Part shown: positions 27,969 through 38,442 of the stretch, in pieces
Layout: each line of letters begins with the position of its first letter
Numbering within the stretch: the first letter of the stretch is position 1
NCBI RefSeq assembly: GCF_003286085.1
Contig: NW_020825329.1
Coordinates: forward strand, 1,798,001 to 1,862,000
DNA from: Drosophila persimilis
Lineage: Eukaryota; Arthropoda; Insecta; Diptera; Drosophilidae
Direction: 5' to 3'
Length of the DNA: 64,000 nt
Notes under the pieces: generated by a model
Databases searched by the model: none
The model's input: only the letters and a program-made list of their open reading frames with translations
Told to the model about the DNA's origin: nothing
Translations under genes and position numbers: made by a program

Positions 27969-29773
27969 GAGGCTGGGGTGTGAGCCGCCAGCAACCAAGC
28001 GCGTTGCTTTATTAATTTATCTTTGTGGGCAGTATATGTCTTAATTTAGTAGATGTACATTTTCGTTGTTTGTTTATACAATTTAACTTTAAACGGCACT
28101 CAAACACTTTTTACTGGTACATTTAATGGCACAATAATTTACAAACATATAAACTGCAGCAACGTTAAACACTTGTAACCTCTTTTTACACTCAGCAGGG
28201 GGGGGGGCAAGGGAAAAAGAGAGATAGAGAGAGATAAACTTTTCGGCACTTTGACGGAGGGACTAGACCACGAACACGACTCGACTCCACAACGTTCACG
28301 ACACGACTTTTTCTCGTTTGGACAGAGATCCAGACTCGAGACTCGATTCCACGATCGGGGCAAAAGGCTCCAAAAGTATGAATTGTCAAGAGTCAAGTGT
28401 GTGTGTGTGCGGTGAGAGTCAAGAAAGTAAAGTAAAATGGGGCCACGCTCAAAAGTATGCAGTCCCTCCCTTGTAATTTTCCCTAACTTAAAATTTGATT
28501 TGATCCCCTGTGAGTTTGTCAACTTGTTGTTTTGTTGGTTGTTGGTCTTCAGTCCCCTCTACTACCCTTGCCGCCTGCTGAGGGCAGACGACTAGGAATG
28601 TATCATGTACATGTGGGCGGGCAGTTTATAGGGAACGTAGTGGTTTTATGCGAAGACTTGCATATTTGGCTCAATTTAGGCCGTAGTGGTGGGGTGTGGC
28701 GGCAACAGGTGCTGATTTGAAAGTCGATTACGATACCGATAATCAATTGTCAGCACCGTTGCCGCCGAAGTTTTATCACAGATTGTAATGATTTTTTTAG
28801 TGGGGTGTCGGAGAACCGCACTAATTACGATAGTAACAATGAGGGGGGGGAAGAAGGGGTTAAAGAAATGAGATCGAAATGTGCAGAAATGTGCAGTGTT
28901 GCAACACGTAGTCAGTTGAGGAAATAAATAAAGAGAAAAGGTAAACAATGCAGGTGCTTTGCGTGGAAATACACTAAATAAAAAAGAGACAAGCACTTGC
29001 AGAAATAACAATACAGGTAAGTAGTAGACTGGAGTGGAGACGACGGAAAAACAGGTAATAAAAGAGATACTACACTGGAACAAAGACGAGACAAAACAGG
29101 TACAATTGATTTACGTTTACAATATTACAATAAACATAACAATTTAAAATAATGTCTATATCTTTTACTATAATTACAGGGAAGACAAGAAGCATCGGCC
29201 GGCATAGCAAAGCACAATGCTTGTAGAGACATTGCGTTGCATACCGGCCGACCCTGTCGTCCCCCCTGGTCGTCGAAATTGGCGTCATCCGGAGTCGTCA
29301 GTCGTTGCGGCTGTGGCTGCCCTCTTGGAGGACCAGTGGCACTGGTCCGGCCACCAGCTGGGAGCCAGGATTGACGGCACACATATTACTGTGGCGACAC
29401 GGGTCCGGCCGCCAAAGTGTAATGGATGTGTGTGTGTGTGTGTGTCTGAATGGCTGGCGGTAGGTATTTTGAGAGCCCTTTTTAATCGTATGTGTGGCTG
29501 ATGGATTTTTCCTTTTCCAGGACCATTGGGCACTCTGAATGCCATGGCACTGGATCCGGCCACCAGCTAAGGACGATGGCGATGGCATTACTCGAACGGC
29601 ACAGGTCCGGCCGCCCAAGTGTAATGGATGTTTGTGTGTGTGTGTGTCTGAATGGCAGGCGGTAAGTATTTAATTGCTTTGATGGCGGCAGCGTCCGTTG
29701 TTAATTTTTGTTGTGGCATGCGATTGATATGCATTTGTCCTTTAATCCAATGCAGTGGCAGAGATGTGTCCAA
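27909..29773 (-). other. E5 3'UTR, shortest form
   Basis: 1865 nt, with a 10-G tract at 28198-28207. Plus-strand introns 29017-29179 (163 nt), 29460-29520 (61, weaker donor GTAGGT) and 29662-29755 (94). Relative to E1, the region carrying the exon that starts GTGGCTGCAATTAGCACC and one whole sub-repeat pair is missing, so exon content of the predicted antisense RNA would differ. It keeps a single 210-bp unit. Confidence 0.72.
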
Positions 29774-32700
29774 TTAGTACACAGCGTTCCAGGATATCTG
29801 GTTGTCAAGATGGTACCTCATGTTGCGGGCGTAGGCCTTAATGTCATCCATGGAGTCGTCATCTGTCCACATCTCATCGTCATCATTTTCTTCATCCGTT
29901 TCAGGATCCGTCTCTGGAATGGCGGCTGGCGTTGGCCCTAACGTTTCTTGTGGTGGCTGTGGAGCTGGGGCAGCTGTTGCTGCTGCCATTGTTGGTGGAT
30001 TTTCCGATGTCACTGGAACTGCTGGAGTTGCCGTCACTGCCTGGGATTGGATGAGCGAGGTGAGTAGTGACATCATCGCTTCCAGCCTCTTTTCCAATCG
30101 CGTCATCCTCTGCGTATTCTCCAACAGTGCCTGGCTGCAGGATCCCTCGCAAGATTGGCGTTTCGGCTGCATCTTCTGCCGGGAGCGGTTGTTGGCAAGC
30201 TGCTGCTGCTGCTGCTGTCGCTGTTGTTGTTCGCGCTGCGGCTGCTGTTGCGGCTGCTGTAGCTGCTGCTGCTGTTGTGGTGCCTGGGAACGGCTCAATG
30301 GCTGCTCTGGACGTCGTCGCCCAGTGCGTGGGCCAGAGGCAGCAGGCGTCTGTTTTTTTGTATGTATTGGCTGCTGCTGCTTCTGCTTCTGCTGATGTTG
30401 TTGTCCTCTTCGTCGCCCAGGAGAGGAGACATTGAGTGGCGTCCATGCTGCCTGCTGCTGCTGTCCGCGCCAGGGATTGGCTGGCGTTTGAGCTTGCTGT
30501 TGCTGCTGCTGTCGGCGCCCTGGATGTGCTGGTGTGGTTCTTGCTGGTGGTGGCTGCTGCTCTGGCAATGGCTGCAGAAGCGAGCTGCGCTTGCGACGCA
30601 ACTCCTGCATGGCCACTCGGTGGGACAGAAGGCGGCCCCTTGCTGCCTTGAATGCCGGACATCCCTTGTAGGCGCTGATGTGGGCGCCCTGGCAATTGGC
30701 GCATTTAGGGGCGTCTGCCCTTGGCTTGGCACATGCCGTGGACGCGTGGGCACCCGCACACTTCATACAGACGAATGAACGCCTGCAGTAGGTGCGGGTG
30801 TGCCCGAATGCCTGACATCTGTGGCACTGGGCTGGGTCCACCGGCTTGGCCTGCCTCTCAACGGTCACCAACTGGTTGCCCAGCTGGGTTAATTGGAGAA
30901 CATCGTGGTGGCTTTCATCCGGCTTGGGGGCTATCTCCAACTCGAACTGGTCGAGCGGCTGTCCATCGGATCTCCCTTTAATGGCTCTAATAAATATCAC
31001 ATAATAACCCAATTCGGCCATCTGATTTTTTATTAGTTGGGTGCTTGTGGAGTGGTGGAGATCTCGCACGACGATCCGTAGCCCACGGTCGCTCTTGTGC
31101 TGGTGTGTGTAGTGGCCAGTCATCGCCTCGTTGCCGTCGCCATCGCCCAGGATTGCCATGATGGCATCCCTGGTAGCCATGTCGCGGGCCTGGATACGGA
31201 CACCATTGCGGCTGATGAGCTTGGTGTGATAGCTGCTGTTGCCCACCCTCGGGTCCTTCTGCAGCTTGTCCAGAATGGGCATAATGTCGGGGACAGCTGG
31301 CAGAATGATGGGGGGGGGAATGATTGTCGTTGGTTGGTGCTGTCGCTGTAGCATCCGAGTTTGTCTGGCATTGGGCATACTCAGGGCGGGCAGCTGGAGC
31401 AGCCCAACGCCGCCGCCGCTGCTGCTGCTGTGGGTTCCTGTGCCGCAGCTACTAGTTGCATTTGCAGGTGAGTGAGGTAGAGCTAGTGGAGCATTGGCTG
31501 GAGCAGGGGCAGGGGCAGGGGCAGGGGCGGGGGCAGGGGCATTTTGTGTAATTGTCCGCTGATGTTGTTGCTGTTGCTGGTTTGATTGTTGGTGATGGAG
31601 ATGGTTTTGAATTTGGGGGATATGGGATTTGCTTGCCTGTTGGTTACTTTCCCGGAGTCGTCGTTTGGCCGATGCATAATTGGCATCCAAATTGTCGTCG
31701 TCGTCATCGTCGTCAAACTCAACAACCATATCATCACTGTCATCATCGTCATCATCATCATCCACCTCGGCGCGGACGCGCTTCAGTGGCGAACGGGCCG
31801 CTGCAGCAGAGGTGGATGGGATATCATCGGTATTGGCTGTGTTTGTTGCTATTGGCTGATGTTGTTGTTGTTGTTGATGTGTTTGCTGCTGCTGATGTTC
31901 CTCTGGCGGCGGTGGTGGGGGGGGTCCGCCTGTTAACATTGCTGTTAACAGGCATCGTCTGGCTGCCGACGTAATTGCAGTTGTCGTTTTTGTGTTTGAT
32001 GTCGCTGTTTGTGTGCTGATGTATGTCATCATTGTATTTGTGGTTGTGGTATTGGCTGTGTGCATTGCATTTGGAACCGCTGCTGTGGCCGATCGAGCGG
32101 GGTTTGTGCCATGGCTATGGTTCGAGTTCGAACTCGCTCCCGAACGGGCACTCGAACACGAATCTTTTGTTGGCTGCTGTTCGTGTAGAGGCTGCTCGAG
32201 TGCCCTCTCGTACTGTCGCTGGTACGAGGTCGTTACCCGCTCTCTCTTTGCACTCTCTCTCGCTCCTTGCTGTTTCCGGCTCTCTCCACACGAAGCATCG
32301 GCATACGGTGCATCGATACGTGTATGTGTGTGTTGGAGTGTGGGAAGCGGAATTATTGGCGCGCTCGGTACCGCTAGGCTTGGCTTGGCTTGGCATAGCG
32401 GTGCTTGACATTGCGGTGCTTTGGCTGACGCCGCTGCCGCTGCCGACGCCGCCAATGCCTCAAGCCGGCGAATACCGCTGCTGCTGCTGCTGATGTTCTG
32501 CTGCTGCTGGCGTTCCTGGGTATGGACCGCCTCCACCCAATCGCCGATCTGGAACTGCTCCTGGCTGGTGAGATTGGGAATGGCCGCCCAGCTGTTGGGG
32601 CAGGGCAGGTCGGGGATGGGGCTTGTGGCCGGAGTGGCCGTGATGGTGGTGTCGGTATTTGTGGTCCTCACATACCCGGTAATGGTGGCTGGAGCCGGTC

Positions 32701-32929
32701 TGGAAATTGGAGGAAGTGCCTCCAACCAGGTGGCGGAGTCGGTGGATTGGCGTCTCAGTATCGCTGCGTTTGCCCCGGCGCCGGTGGCTGCGCTGTCGGC
32801 GCTGGCTTCGCCGTCGGCGGCGCTGTCGGAGCTGGCAGTGGAAATGGCTGATTTGGGGCGATCCCTGGCTGTGACGCCGTGTGGTCCTCGTCGTCGTCGT
32901 CCTCTTCTGGCAGTGGAACCGCGTGGCAT
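29774..32929 (-). CDS. gag: Gag, HeT-A-like (E5), intact, 1051 aa
   Basis: Shortest intact Gag. Differences are in low-complexity segments: the first Gln run is four residues, SSSGIRR replaces SSSGSRR, the stretch before the coiled coil reads LQQPQQQPQRE, and the segment after it is AAATAAPAPQPPQETLG with two residues fewer. Zinc knuckles and PRE_C2HC-like domain are unchanged. The pattern of triplet-repeat slippage without frame loss fits a selected ORF. Confidence 0.93.
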   Translation of the reverse strand: MPRGSTARRGRRRRGPHGVTARDRPKSAISTASSDSAADGEASADSAATGAGANAAILRRQSTDSATWLEALPPISRPAPATITGYVRTTNTDTTITATPATSPIPDLPCPNSWAAIPNLTSQEQFQIGDWVEAVHTQERQQQQNISSSSSGIRRLEALAASAAAAASAKAPQCQAPLCQAKPSLAVPSAPIIPLPTLQHTHTRIDAPYADASCGESRKQQGARESAKRERVTTSYQRQYERALEQPLHEQQPTKDSCSSARSGASSNSNHSHGTNPARSATAAVPNAMHTANTTTTNTMMTYISTQTATSNTKTTTAITSAARRCLLTAMLTGGPPPPPPPEEHQQQQTHQQQQQHQPIATNTANTDDIPSTSAAAARSPLKRVRAEVDDDDDDDDSDDMVVEFDDDDDDDNLDANYASAKRRLRESNQQASKSHIPQIQNHLHHQQSNQQQQQHQRTITQNAPAPAPAPAPAPAPANAPLALPHSPANATSSCGTGTHSSSSGGGVGLLQLPALSMPNARQTRMLQRQHQPTTIIPPPIILPAVPDIMPILDKLQKDPRVGNSSYHTKLISRNGVRIQARDMATRDAIMAILGDGDGNEAMTGHYTHQHKSDRGLRIVVRDLHHSTSTQLIKNQMAELGYYVIFIRAIKGRSDGQPLDQFELEIAPKPDESHHDVLQLTQLGNQLVTVERQAKPVDPAQCHRCQAFGHTRTYCRRSFVCMKCAGAHASTACAKPRADAPKCANCQGAHISAYKGCPAFKAARGRLLSHRVAMQELRRKRSSLLQPLPEQQPPPARTTPAHPGRRQQQQQQAQTPANPWRGQQQQAAWTPLNVSSPGRRRGQQHQQKQKQQQPIHTKKQTPAASGPRTGRRRPEQPLSRSQAPQQQQQLQQPQQQPQREQQQRQQQQQQLANNRSRQKMQPKRQSCEGSCSQALLENTQRMTRLEKRLEAMMSLLTSLIQSQAVTATPAVPVTSENPPTMAAATAAPAPQPPQETLGPTPAAIPETDPETDEENDDDEMWTDDDSMDDIKAYARNMRYHLDNQISWNAVY

Positions 32930-33021
32930 AGCTGCGCTGGATTGGCTTTGGTTGGATTTGGTAATAGATTTTTTCGACCGACGCGAGTGGAGATTTTGTC
33001 AAGTCAGATTGAATTACACAG

Positions 33022-33109
33022 TTTTTTTTTTTGCTTTTTTTGGATTTTTCCAAATATATACCCGCTTTGGGTTGAGGGCTCTCAGTGCTCCATACAGGGG
33101 AGGAACTGA
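33022..33109 (-). promoter_or_regulatory. E6/E5 junction: variant tag and E6 3'-end promoter
   Basis: The only junction with a changed tag: in sense A5-TCC-A7-GC-A12 instead of TCC-A6-GCG. Inner T run on the plus strand 33022-33032. Initiator-like TCAGTT at 33104-33109. The E6 3' terminus belongs to the E4/E5 class although the rest of E6 matches E1. Confidence 0.58.
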
Positions 33110-35092
33110 GAGGCTGGGGTGTGAGCCGCCAGCAACCAAGCGCGTTGCTTTATTAATTTATCTTTGTGGGCAGTATATGTCTTAATTTAGTAGATGTACA
33201 TTTTTGTTGTTTGTTTTTACAATTCAACTTTAAACGGCACTCAAACACACTAGTACATTTAATGGCACAATAATTTACATACATATAAACTGCAGCAACG
33301 TTAAACACTTGTAACCTCTTTTTACACTCAGCAGGGGGGGGGGCAAGGGAAAAAGAGAGATAGAGAGAGATATAAACTTTTCGGCACTTTGACTGGGGGA
33401 CTAAACCACGAACACGACTCGACTCCACAACGTTCACGACACGACTTTTTCTCGTTTGGACAGAGATCCAGACTCGAGACTCGATTCCACGATCGGGGCA
33501 AAAGGCTCCAAAAGTATGAATTGTCAAGAGTCAAGTGTGTGTGTGTGCGGTGAGAGTCAAGAAAGTAAAGTAAAATGGGGCCACGCTCAAAAGTATGCTG
33601 TCTCTGCTGTAATTTTCCCTAACTTAAAATTTGATTTGATCCCCTGTGAGTTTGTCAACTTGATGTTTTGTTGGTTGTTGGTCTTCAGTCCCCTCTACTA
33701 CCCTTGCCGCCTGCTGAGGGCAGACGACTAGGAATGTATCATGTACATGTGGGCGGGCAGTTTATAGGGAACGTAGTGGTTTTATGCGAAGACTTGCATA
33801 TTTGGCTCAATTTAGGCCGTAGTGGTGGGGTGTGGCGGCAACTGATGCTGATTTGAAAGTCGATTACGATACCGATAATCAATTGTCAGCACCGTTGCCG
33901 CCGAAGTTTTATCACAGATTGCAATAATTTTTTTAGTGGGGTGTCGGAGAACCGCACTAATTACGATAGTAACAATAAGGGGGGGGAAGAAGGGGTTAAA
34001 GAAATGAGATCGAAATGTGCAGAAATGTGCAGTGTTGCAACACGTAGTCAGTTGTGGAAATAAATAAAGAGAAAAGGTAAACAATGCAGGTGCTTTGCGT
34101 GGAATACAGAAGGAAATACACTAAATAAAAAGAGACAAGCACTTGCAGAAATAACAATTCAGGTAAGTAGAAGACTGGAGTGGAGACGACGGAAGAACAG
34201 GTAATAAAAGAGATACTACACTGGAACAAAGACGAGACAAAACAGGTACAATTGATTTACGTTTACAATATTACAATAAACATAACAATTTAAAATAATG
34301 TCTATATCTTTTACTATAATTACAGGGAAGACAAGAGGCATCGGCCGGCATAGCAAAGCACAATGCTTGTAAAGACATTGCGTTGCATACCGGCCGACCC
34401 CGTCGTCCCCCCTGGTCGTCGAAATTGGCGTCATCCGGAGTCGTCAGAGGTGGCTGCAATTAGCACCTCGTCGTCGTTGTGGCTGTGGCTGCCCTCTTGG
34501 AGGACCAGTGGCACTGGTCCGGCCACCAGCTGGGAGCCATGATTGACGGCCCACATATTACTGTGGCGACACGGGTCCGGCCGCCAAAGTGAAATGGGTG
34601 TGAGTGTGTGTGTGCGTCGGCAATTGTGGCCCTGATGTAGAGCGAGTGGCACTGGTCCGGCCACCAGCTGTGGGCAAAGGTAAACAATGACACACATATC
34701 TCGAACGGCACAGGTCCGGCCGCCCAAGTGTAATGGATGTTTGTGTGTGTGTGTGTCTGAATGGCAGGCGGTAAGTATTTTGAGCGCCCTTTTTAATCGT
34801 ATGTGTGGTTGATGGATTTTTCCTTTTCCAGGTCCATAGGGCACTCTGAATGCCATGGCACTGGATCCAGCCACCAGCTAAGGACGATGGCGGACACGAC
34901 ACACATCTACTGGAACGGCACAGGTCCGGCCGCCTATGAGTAATGGATGTTTGTGTGTGTGTGTGTCTGAATGGCAGGCGGTAAGTATTTAATTGCTTTG
35001 ATGGCGGCAGCGTCCGTTGTTAATTTTTATTGTGGCATGCGATTGATATGCATTTGTCATTTAATCCATTGCAGTGGCAGAGATGTGTCCAA
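33050..35092 (-). other. E6 3'UTR (E1-like with E4/E5-like end)
   Basis: 10-G tract at 33334-33343. Plus-strand introns 34163-34325 (163 nt), 34771-34831 (61) and 34981-35074 (94), identical to those of E1. It shares the E1 variants AAGACTGG after the first donor and CCTATGAGTAATGG before the last intron. One 210-bp unit. Confidence 0.73.
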
Positions 35093-38000
35093 TTAGTACA
35101 CAGCGTTCCAGGATATCTGGTTGTCAAGATGGTACCTCATGTTGCGGGCGTAGGCCTTAATGTCATCCATGGAGTCGTCATCTGTCCACATCTCATCGTC
35201 ATCATTTTCTTCATCCGTTTCAGGATCCGTCTCTGGAATGGCGGCTGGCGTTGGCCCTAACGTTTTTTGTGGTGGCTGTGGAGCTGGGGCAACCACTGCT
35301 GCTGCTGCCATTGTTGGTGGATTTTCCGATGTCACTGGAACTGCTGGAGTTGCCGTCACTGCCTGGGATTGGATGAGCGAGGTGAGTAGTGACATCATCG
35401 CTTCCAGCCTCTTTTCCAATCGCGTCATCCTCTGCGTATTCTCCAACAGTGCCTGGCTGCAGGATCCCTCGCAAGATTGGCGTTTCGGCTGCATCTTCTG
35501 CCGGGAGCGGTTGTTGGCAAGCTGCTGCTGCTGCTGCTGTCGCTGTTGTTGTTCGCGCTGCGGCTGCTGTTGCAGCTGCTGTAGCTGCTGCTGCTGTTGT
35601 GGTGCCTGGGAACGGCTCAATGGCTGCTCTGGACGTCGTCGCCCAGTGCGTGGGCCAGAGGCAGCAGGCGTCTGTTTTTTTGTATGTATTGGCTGCTGCT
35701 GCTGCTTCTGCTTCTGCTGATGTTGTTGTCCTCTTCGTCGCCCAGGAGAGGAGACATTGAGTGGCGTCCATGCTGCCTGCTGCTGCTGTCCGCGCCAGGG
35801 ATTGGCTGGCGTTTGAGCTGGCTGTTGCTGCTGCTGTCGGCGCCCTGGGTGTGCTGGTGTTGTTCTTGCTGGTGGTGGCTGCTGCTCTGGCAATGGCTGC
35901 AGAAGCGAGCTGCGCTTGCGACGCAACTCCTGCATGGCCACTCGGTGGGACAGAAGGCGGCCCCTTGCTGCCTTGAATGCCGGACATCCCTTGTAGGCGC
36001 TGATGTGGGCGCCCTGGCAATTGGCGCATTTAGGGGCGTCTGCCCTTGGCTTGGCACATGCCGTGGACGCGTGGGCACCCGCACACTTCATACAGACGAA
36101 TGAACGCCTGCAGTAGGTGCGGGTGTGCCCGAATGCCTGACATCTGTGGCACTGGGCTGGGTCCACCGGCTTGGCCTGCCTCTCAACGGTCACCAACTGG
36201 TTGCCCAGCTGGGTTAATTGGAGGACATCGTGGTGGCTTTCATCCGGCTTGGGGGCTATCTCCAACTCGAACTGGTCGAGCGGCTGTCCATCGGATCTCC
36301 CTTTAATGGCTCTAATAAATATAACATAATAACCCAATTCGGCCATCTGATTTTTTATTAGTTGGGTGCTTGTGGAGTGGTGTAGATCTCGCACGACGAT
36401 CCGTAGCCCACGGTCGCTCTTGTGCTGGTGTGTGTAGTGGCCAGTCATCGCCTCGTTGCCGTCGCCATCGCCCAGGATTGCCATGATGGCATCCCTGGTA
36501 GCCATGTCGCGGGCCTGGATACGGACACCATTGCGGCTGATGAGCTTGGTGTGATAGCTACTGTTGCCCACCCTCGGGTCCTTCTGCAGCTTGTCCAGAA
36601 TGGGCATAATGTCGGGGACAGCTGGCAGAATGATGGGGGGGGGAATAATTGTCGTTGGTTGGTGCTGTCGCTGCAGCATCCGAGTTTGTCTGGCATTGGG
36701 CATACTCAGGGCGGGCAGCTGGAGCAGCCCAACGCCGCCGCCGCTGCTGCTGCTGTGGGTTCCTGTGCCGCAGCTACTAGTTGCATTTGCAGGTGAGTGA
36801 GGTAGAGCTAGTGGAGCATTGGCTGGAGCAGGGGCAGGGGCAGGGGCAGGGGCGGGGGCAGGGGCATTTTGTGTAATTGTCCGCTGATGTTGTTGCTGTT
36901 GCTGGTTTGATTGTTGGTGATGGAGATGGTTTTGAATTTGGGGGATATGGGATTTGCTTGCCTGTTGGTTACTTTCCCGGAGTCGTCGTTTGGCCGATGC
37001 ATAATTGGCATCCAAATTGTCGTCGTCGTCATCGTCATCAAACTCAACAACCATATCATCACTGTCATCATCGTCATCATCATCATCCACCTCGGCGCGG
37101 ACGCGCTTCAGTGGCGAACGGGCCGCTGCAGCAGAGGTGGATGGGATATCATCGGTATTGGCTGTGTTTGTTGCTATTGGCTGATGTTGTTGTTGTTGTT
37201 GATGTGTTTGCTGCTGCTGATGTTCCTCTGGCGGCGGTGGTGGGGGGGGTCCGCCTGTTAACATTGCTGTTAACAGGCATCGTCTGGCTGCCGACGTAAT
37301 TGCAGTTGTCGTTTTTGTGTTTGATGTCGCTGTTTGTGTGCTGATGTATGTCATCATTGTATTTGTGGTTGTGGTATTGGCTGTGTGCATTGCATTTGGA
37401 ACCGCTGCTGTGGCCGATCGAGCGGGGTTTGTGTCATGGCTATGGTTCGAGTTCGAACTCGCTCCCGAACGGGCACTCGAACACGAATCTTTTGTTGGCT
37501 GCTGTTCGTGTAGGGGCTGCTCGAGTGCCCTCTCGTACCGTCGCTGGTACGAGGTCGTTACCCGCTCTCTCTTTGCACTCTCTCTCGCTCCTTGCTGTTT
37601 CCGGCTCTCTCCACACGAAGCATCGGCATACGGTGCATCGATACGTGTATGTGTGTGTTGGAGTGTGGGAAGCGGAATTATTGGCGCGCTCGGTACCGCT
37701 AGGCTTGGCTTGGCTTGGCATAGCGGTGCTTGACATTGCGGTGCTTTGGCTGACGCCGCTGCCGCTGCCGACGCCGCCAATGCCTCAAGCCGGCGACTAC
37801 CGCTGCTGCTGCTGCTGATGTTCTGCTGCTGCTGCTGCTGCTGGCGTTCCTGGGTATGGACCGCCTCCACCCAATCGCCGATCTGGAACTGCTCCTGGCT
37901 GGTGAGATTGGGAATGGCCGCCCAGCTGTTGGGGCAGGGCAGGTCGGGGATGGGGCTTGTGGCCGGAGTGGCGGTGATGGTGGTGTCGGCATTTGTGGTC

Positions 38001-38263
38001 CTCACATACCCGGTAATGGTGGCTGGAGCCGGTCTAGAAATTGGAGGAAGTGCCTCCAACCAGGTGGCGGAGTCGGTGGATTGGCGTCTCAGTATCGCTG
38101 CGTTTGCCACGGCGCCGGTGGCTGCGCTGTCGGCACTGGCTTCGCCGTCGGCGGCGCTGTCGGAGCTGGCAGTGGAAATGGCTGATTTGGGGCGATCCCT
38201 GGCTGTGACGCCGTGTGGTCCTCGTCGTCGTCGTCCTCTTCTGGCAGTGGATCCGCGTGGCAT
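35093..38263 (-). CDS. gag: Gag, HeT-A-like (E6), intact, 1056 aa
   Basis: Differs from the E1 Gag only by one glutamine fewer in the run before PIHTKKQ. It shares the E1-specific AVANAAI, QRRYERAL and QQQPAQTP variants. This is the only change I noticed over more than a thousand codons, so the two copies separated very recently, or are kept alike by conversion. Confidence 0.93.
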   Translation of the reverse strand: MPRGSTARRGRRRRGPHGVTARDRPKSAISTASSDSAADGEASADSAATGAVANAAILRRQSTDSATWLEALPPISRPAPATITGYVRTTNADTTITATPATSPIPDLPCPNSWAAIPNLTSQEQFQIGDWVEAVHTQERQQQQQQQNISSSSSGSRRLEALAASAAAAASAKAPQCQAPLCQAKPSLAVPSAPIIPLPTLQHTHTRIDAPYADASCGESRKQQGARESAKRERVTTSYQRRYERALEQPLHEQQPTKDSCSSARSGASSNSNHSHDTNPARSATAAVPNAMHTANTTTTNTMMTYISTQTATSNTKTTTAITSAARRCLLTAMLTGGPPPPPPPEEHQQQQTHQQQQQHQPIATNTANTDDIPSTSAAAARSPLKRVRAEVDDDDDDDDSDDMVVEFDDDDDDDNLDANYASAKRRLRESNQQASKSHIPQIQNHLHHQQSNQQQQQHQRTITQNAPAPAPAPAPAPAPANAPLALPHSPANATSSCGTGTHSSSSGGGVGLLQLPALSMPNARQTRMLQRQHQPTTIIPPPIILPAVPDIMPILDKLQKDPRVGNSSYHTKLISRNGVRIQARDMATRDAIMAILGDGDGNEAMTGHYTHQHKSDRGLRIVVRDLHHSTSTQLIKNQMAELGYYVIFIRAIKGRSDGQPLDQFELEIAPKPDESHHDVLQLTQLGNQLVTVERQAKPVDPAQCHRCQAFGHTRTYCRRSFVCMKCAGAHASTACAKPRADAPKCANCQGAHISAYKGCPAFKAARGRLLSHRVAMQELRRKRSSLLQPLPEQQPPPARTTPAHPGRRQQQQQPAQTPANPWRGQQQQAAWTPLNVSSPGRRRGQQHQQKQKQQQQPIHTKKQTPAASGPRTGRRRPEQPLSRSQAPQQQQQLQQLQQQPQREQQQRQQQQQQLANNRSRQKMQPKRQSCEGSCSQALLENTQRMTRLEKRLEAMMSLLTSLIQSQAVTATPAVPVTSENPPTMAAAAVVAPAPQPPQKTLGPTPAAIPETDPETDEENDDDEMWTDDDSMDDIKAYARNMRYHLDNQISWNAVY

Positions 38264-38355
38264 AGCTGCGCTGGATTGGCTTTGGTTGGATTTGGTAATA
38301 AATTTTTTCGACCGACGCGAGTGGAGATTTTGTCAAGTCAGATTGATTCACACAG

Positions 38356-38442
38356 TTTTTTTTTTCGCTTTTTTGGATTTTTCCAATTATATACCCGCTT
38401 TGGGTTGAGGGCTCTCAGTGCTCCATACAGGGGAGGAACTGA
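38356..38442 (-). promoter_or_regulatory. E7/E6 junction: tail, tags and E7 3'-end promoter
   Basis: Inner A run of 10 (38356-38365), standard TCC and GCG islets, TATATAATTGG terminus, initiator-like TCAGTT at 38437-38442. This brings an E3-type element next to an E1-type one, an adjacency not present on the left side of the window. Confidence 0.58.

Larger units (their letters stand above)
27909..33021 (-). mobile_element. E5: complete HeT-A-like telomeric retrotransposon, short 3'UTR
   Basis: The most compact complete copy (5.1 kb). The size difference lies in the 3'UTR, which lacks part of the GGTCCGGCC repeat block. Gag is intact (29774-32929) and the 5'UTR is of the long type, with small changes (AATAGATTTTTTCG, GAATTACACAG). 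Confidence 0.92.
33050..38355 (-). mobile_element. E6: HeT-A-like retrotransposon, near-duplicate of E1
   Basis: From about 33.45 kb to the 5' end it follows E1 almost base for base, with the same private substitutions. Its first 350-400 nt at the 3' end instead match the E4/E5 class (terminus TATATATTTGG, TTTGACTGGGGGAC). It therefore looks like E1 with a different 3' end, produced by recombination or conversion. Confidence 0.9.
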
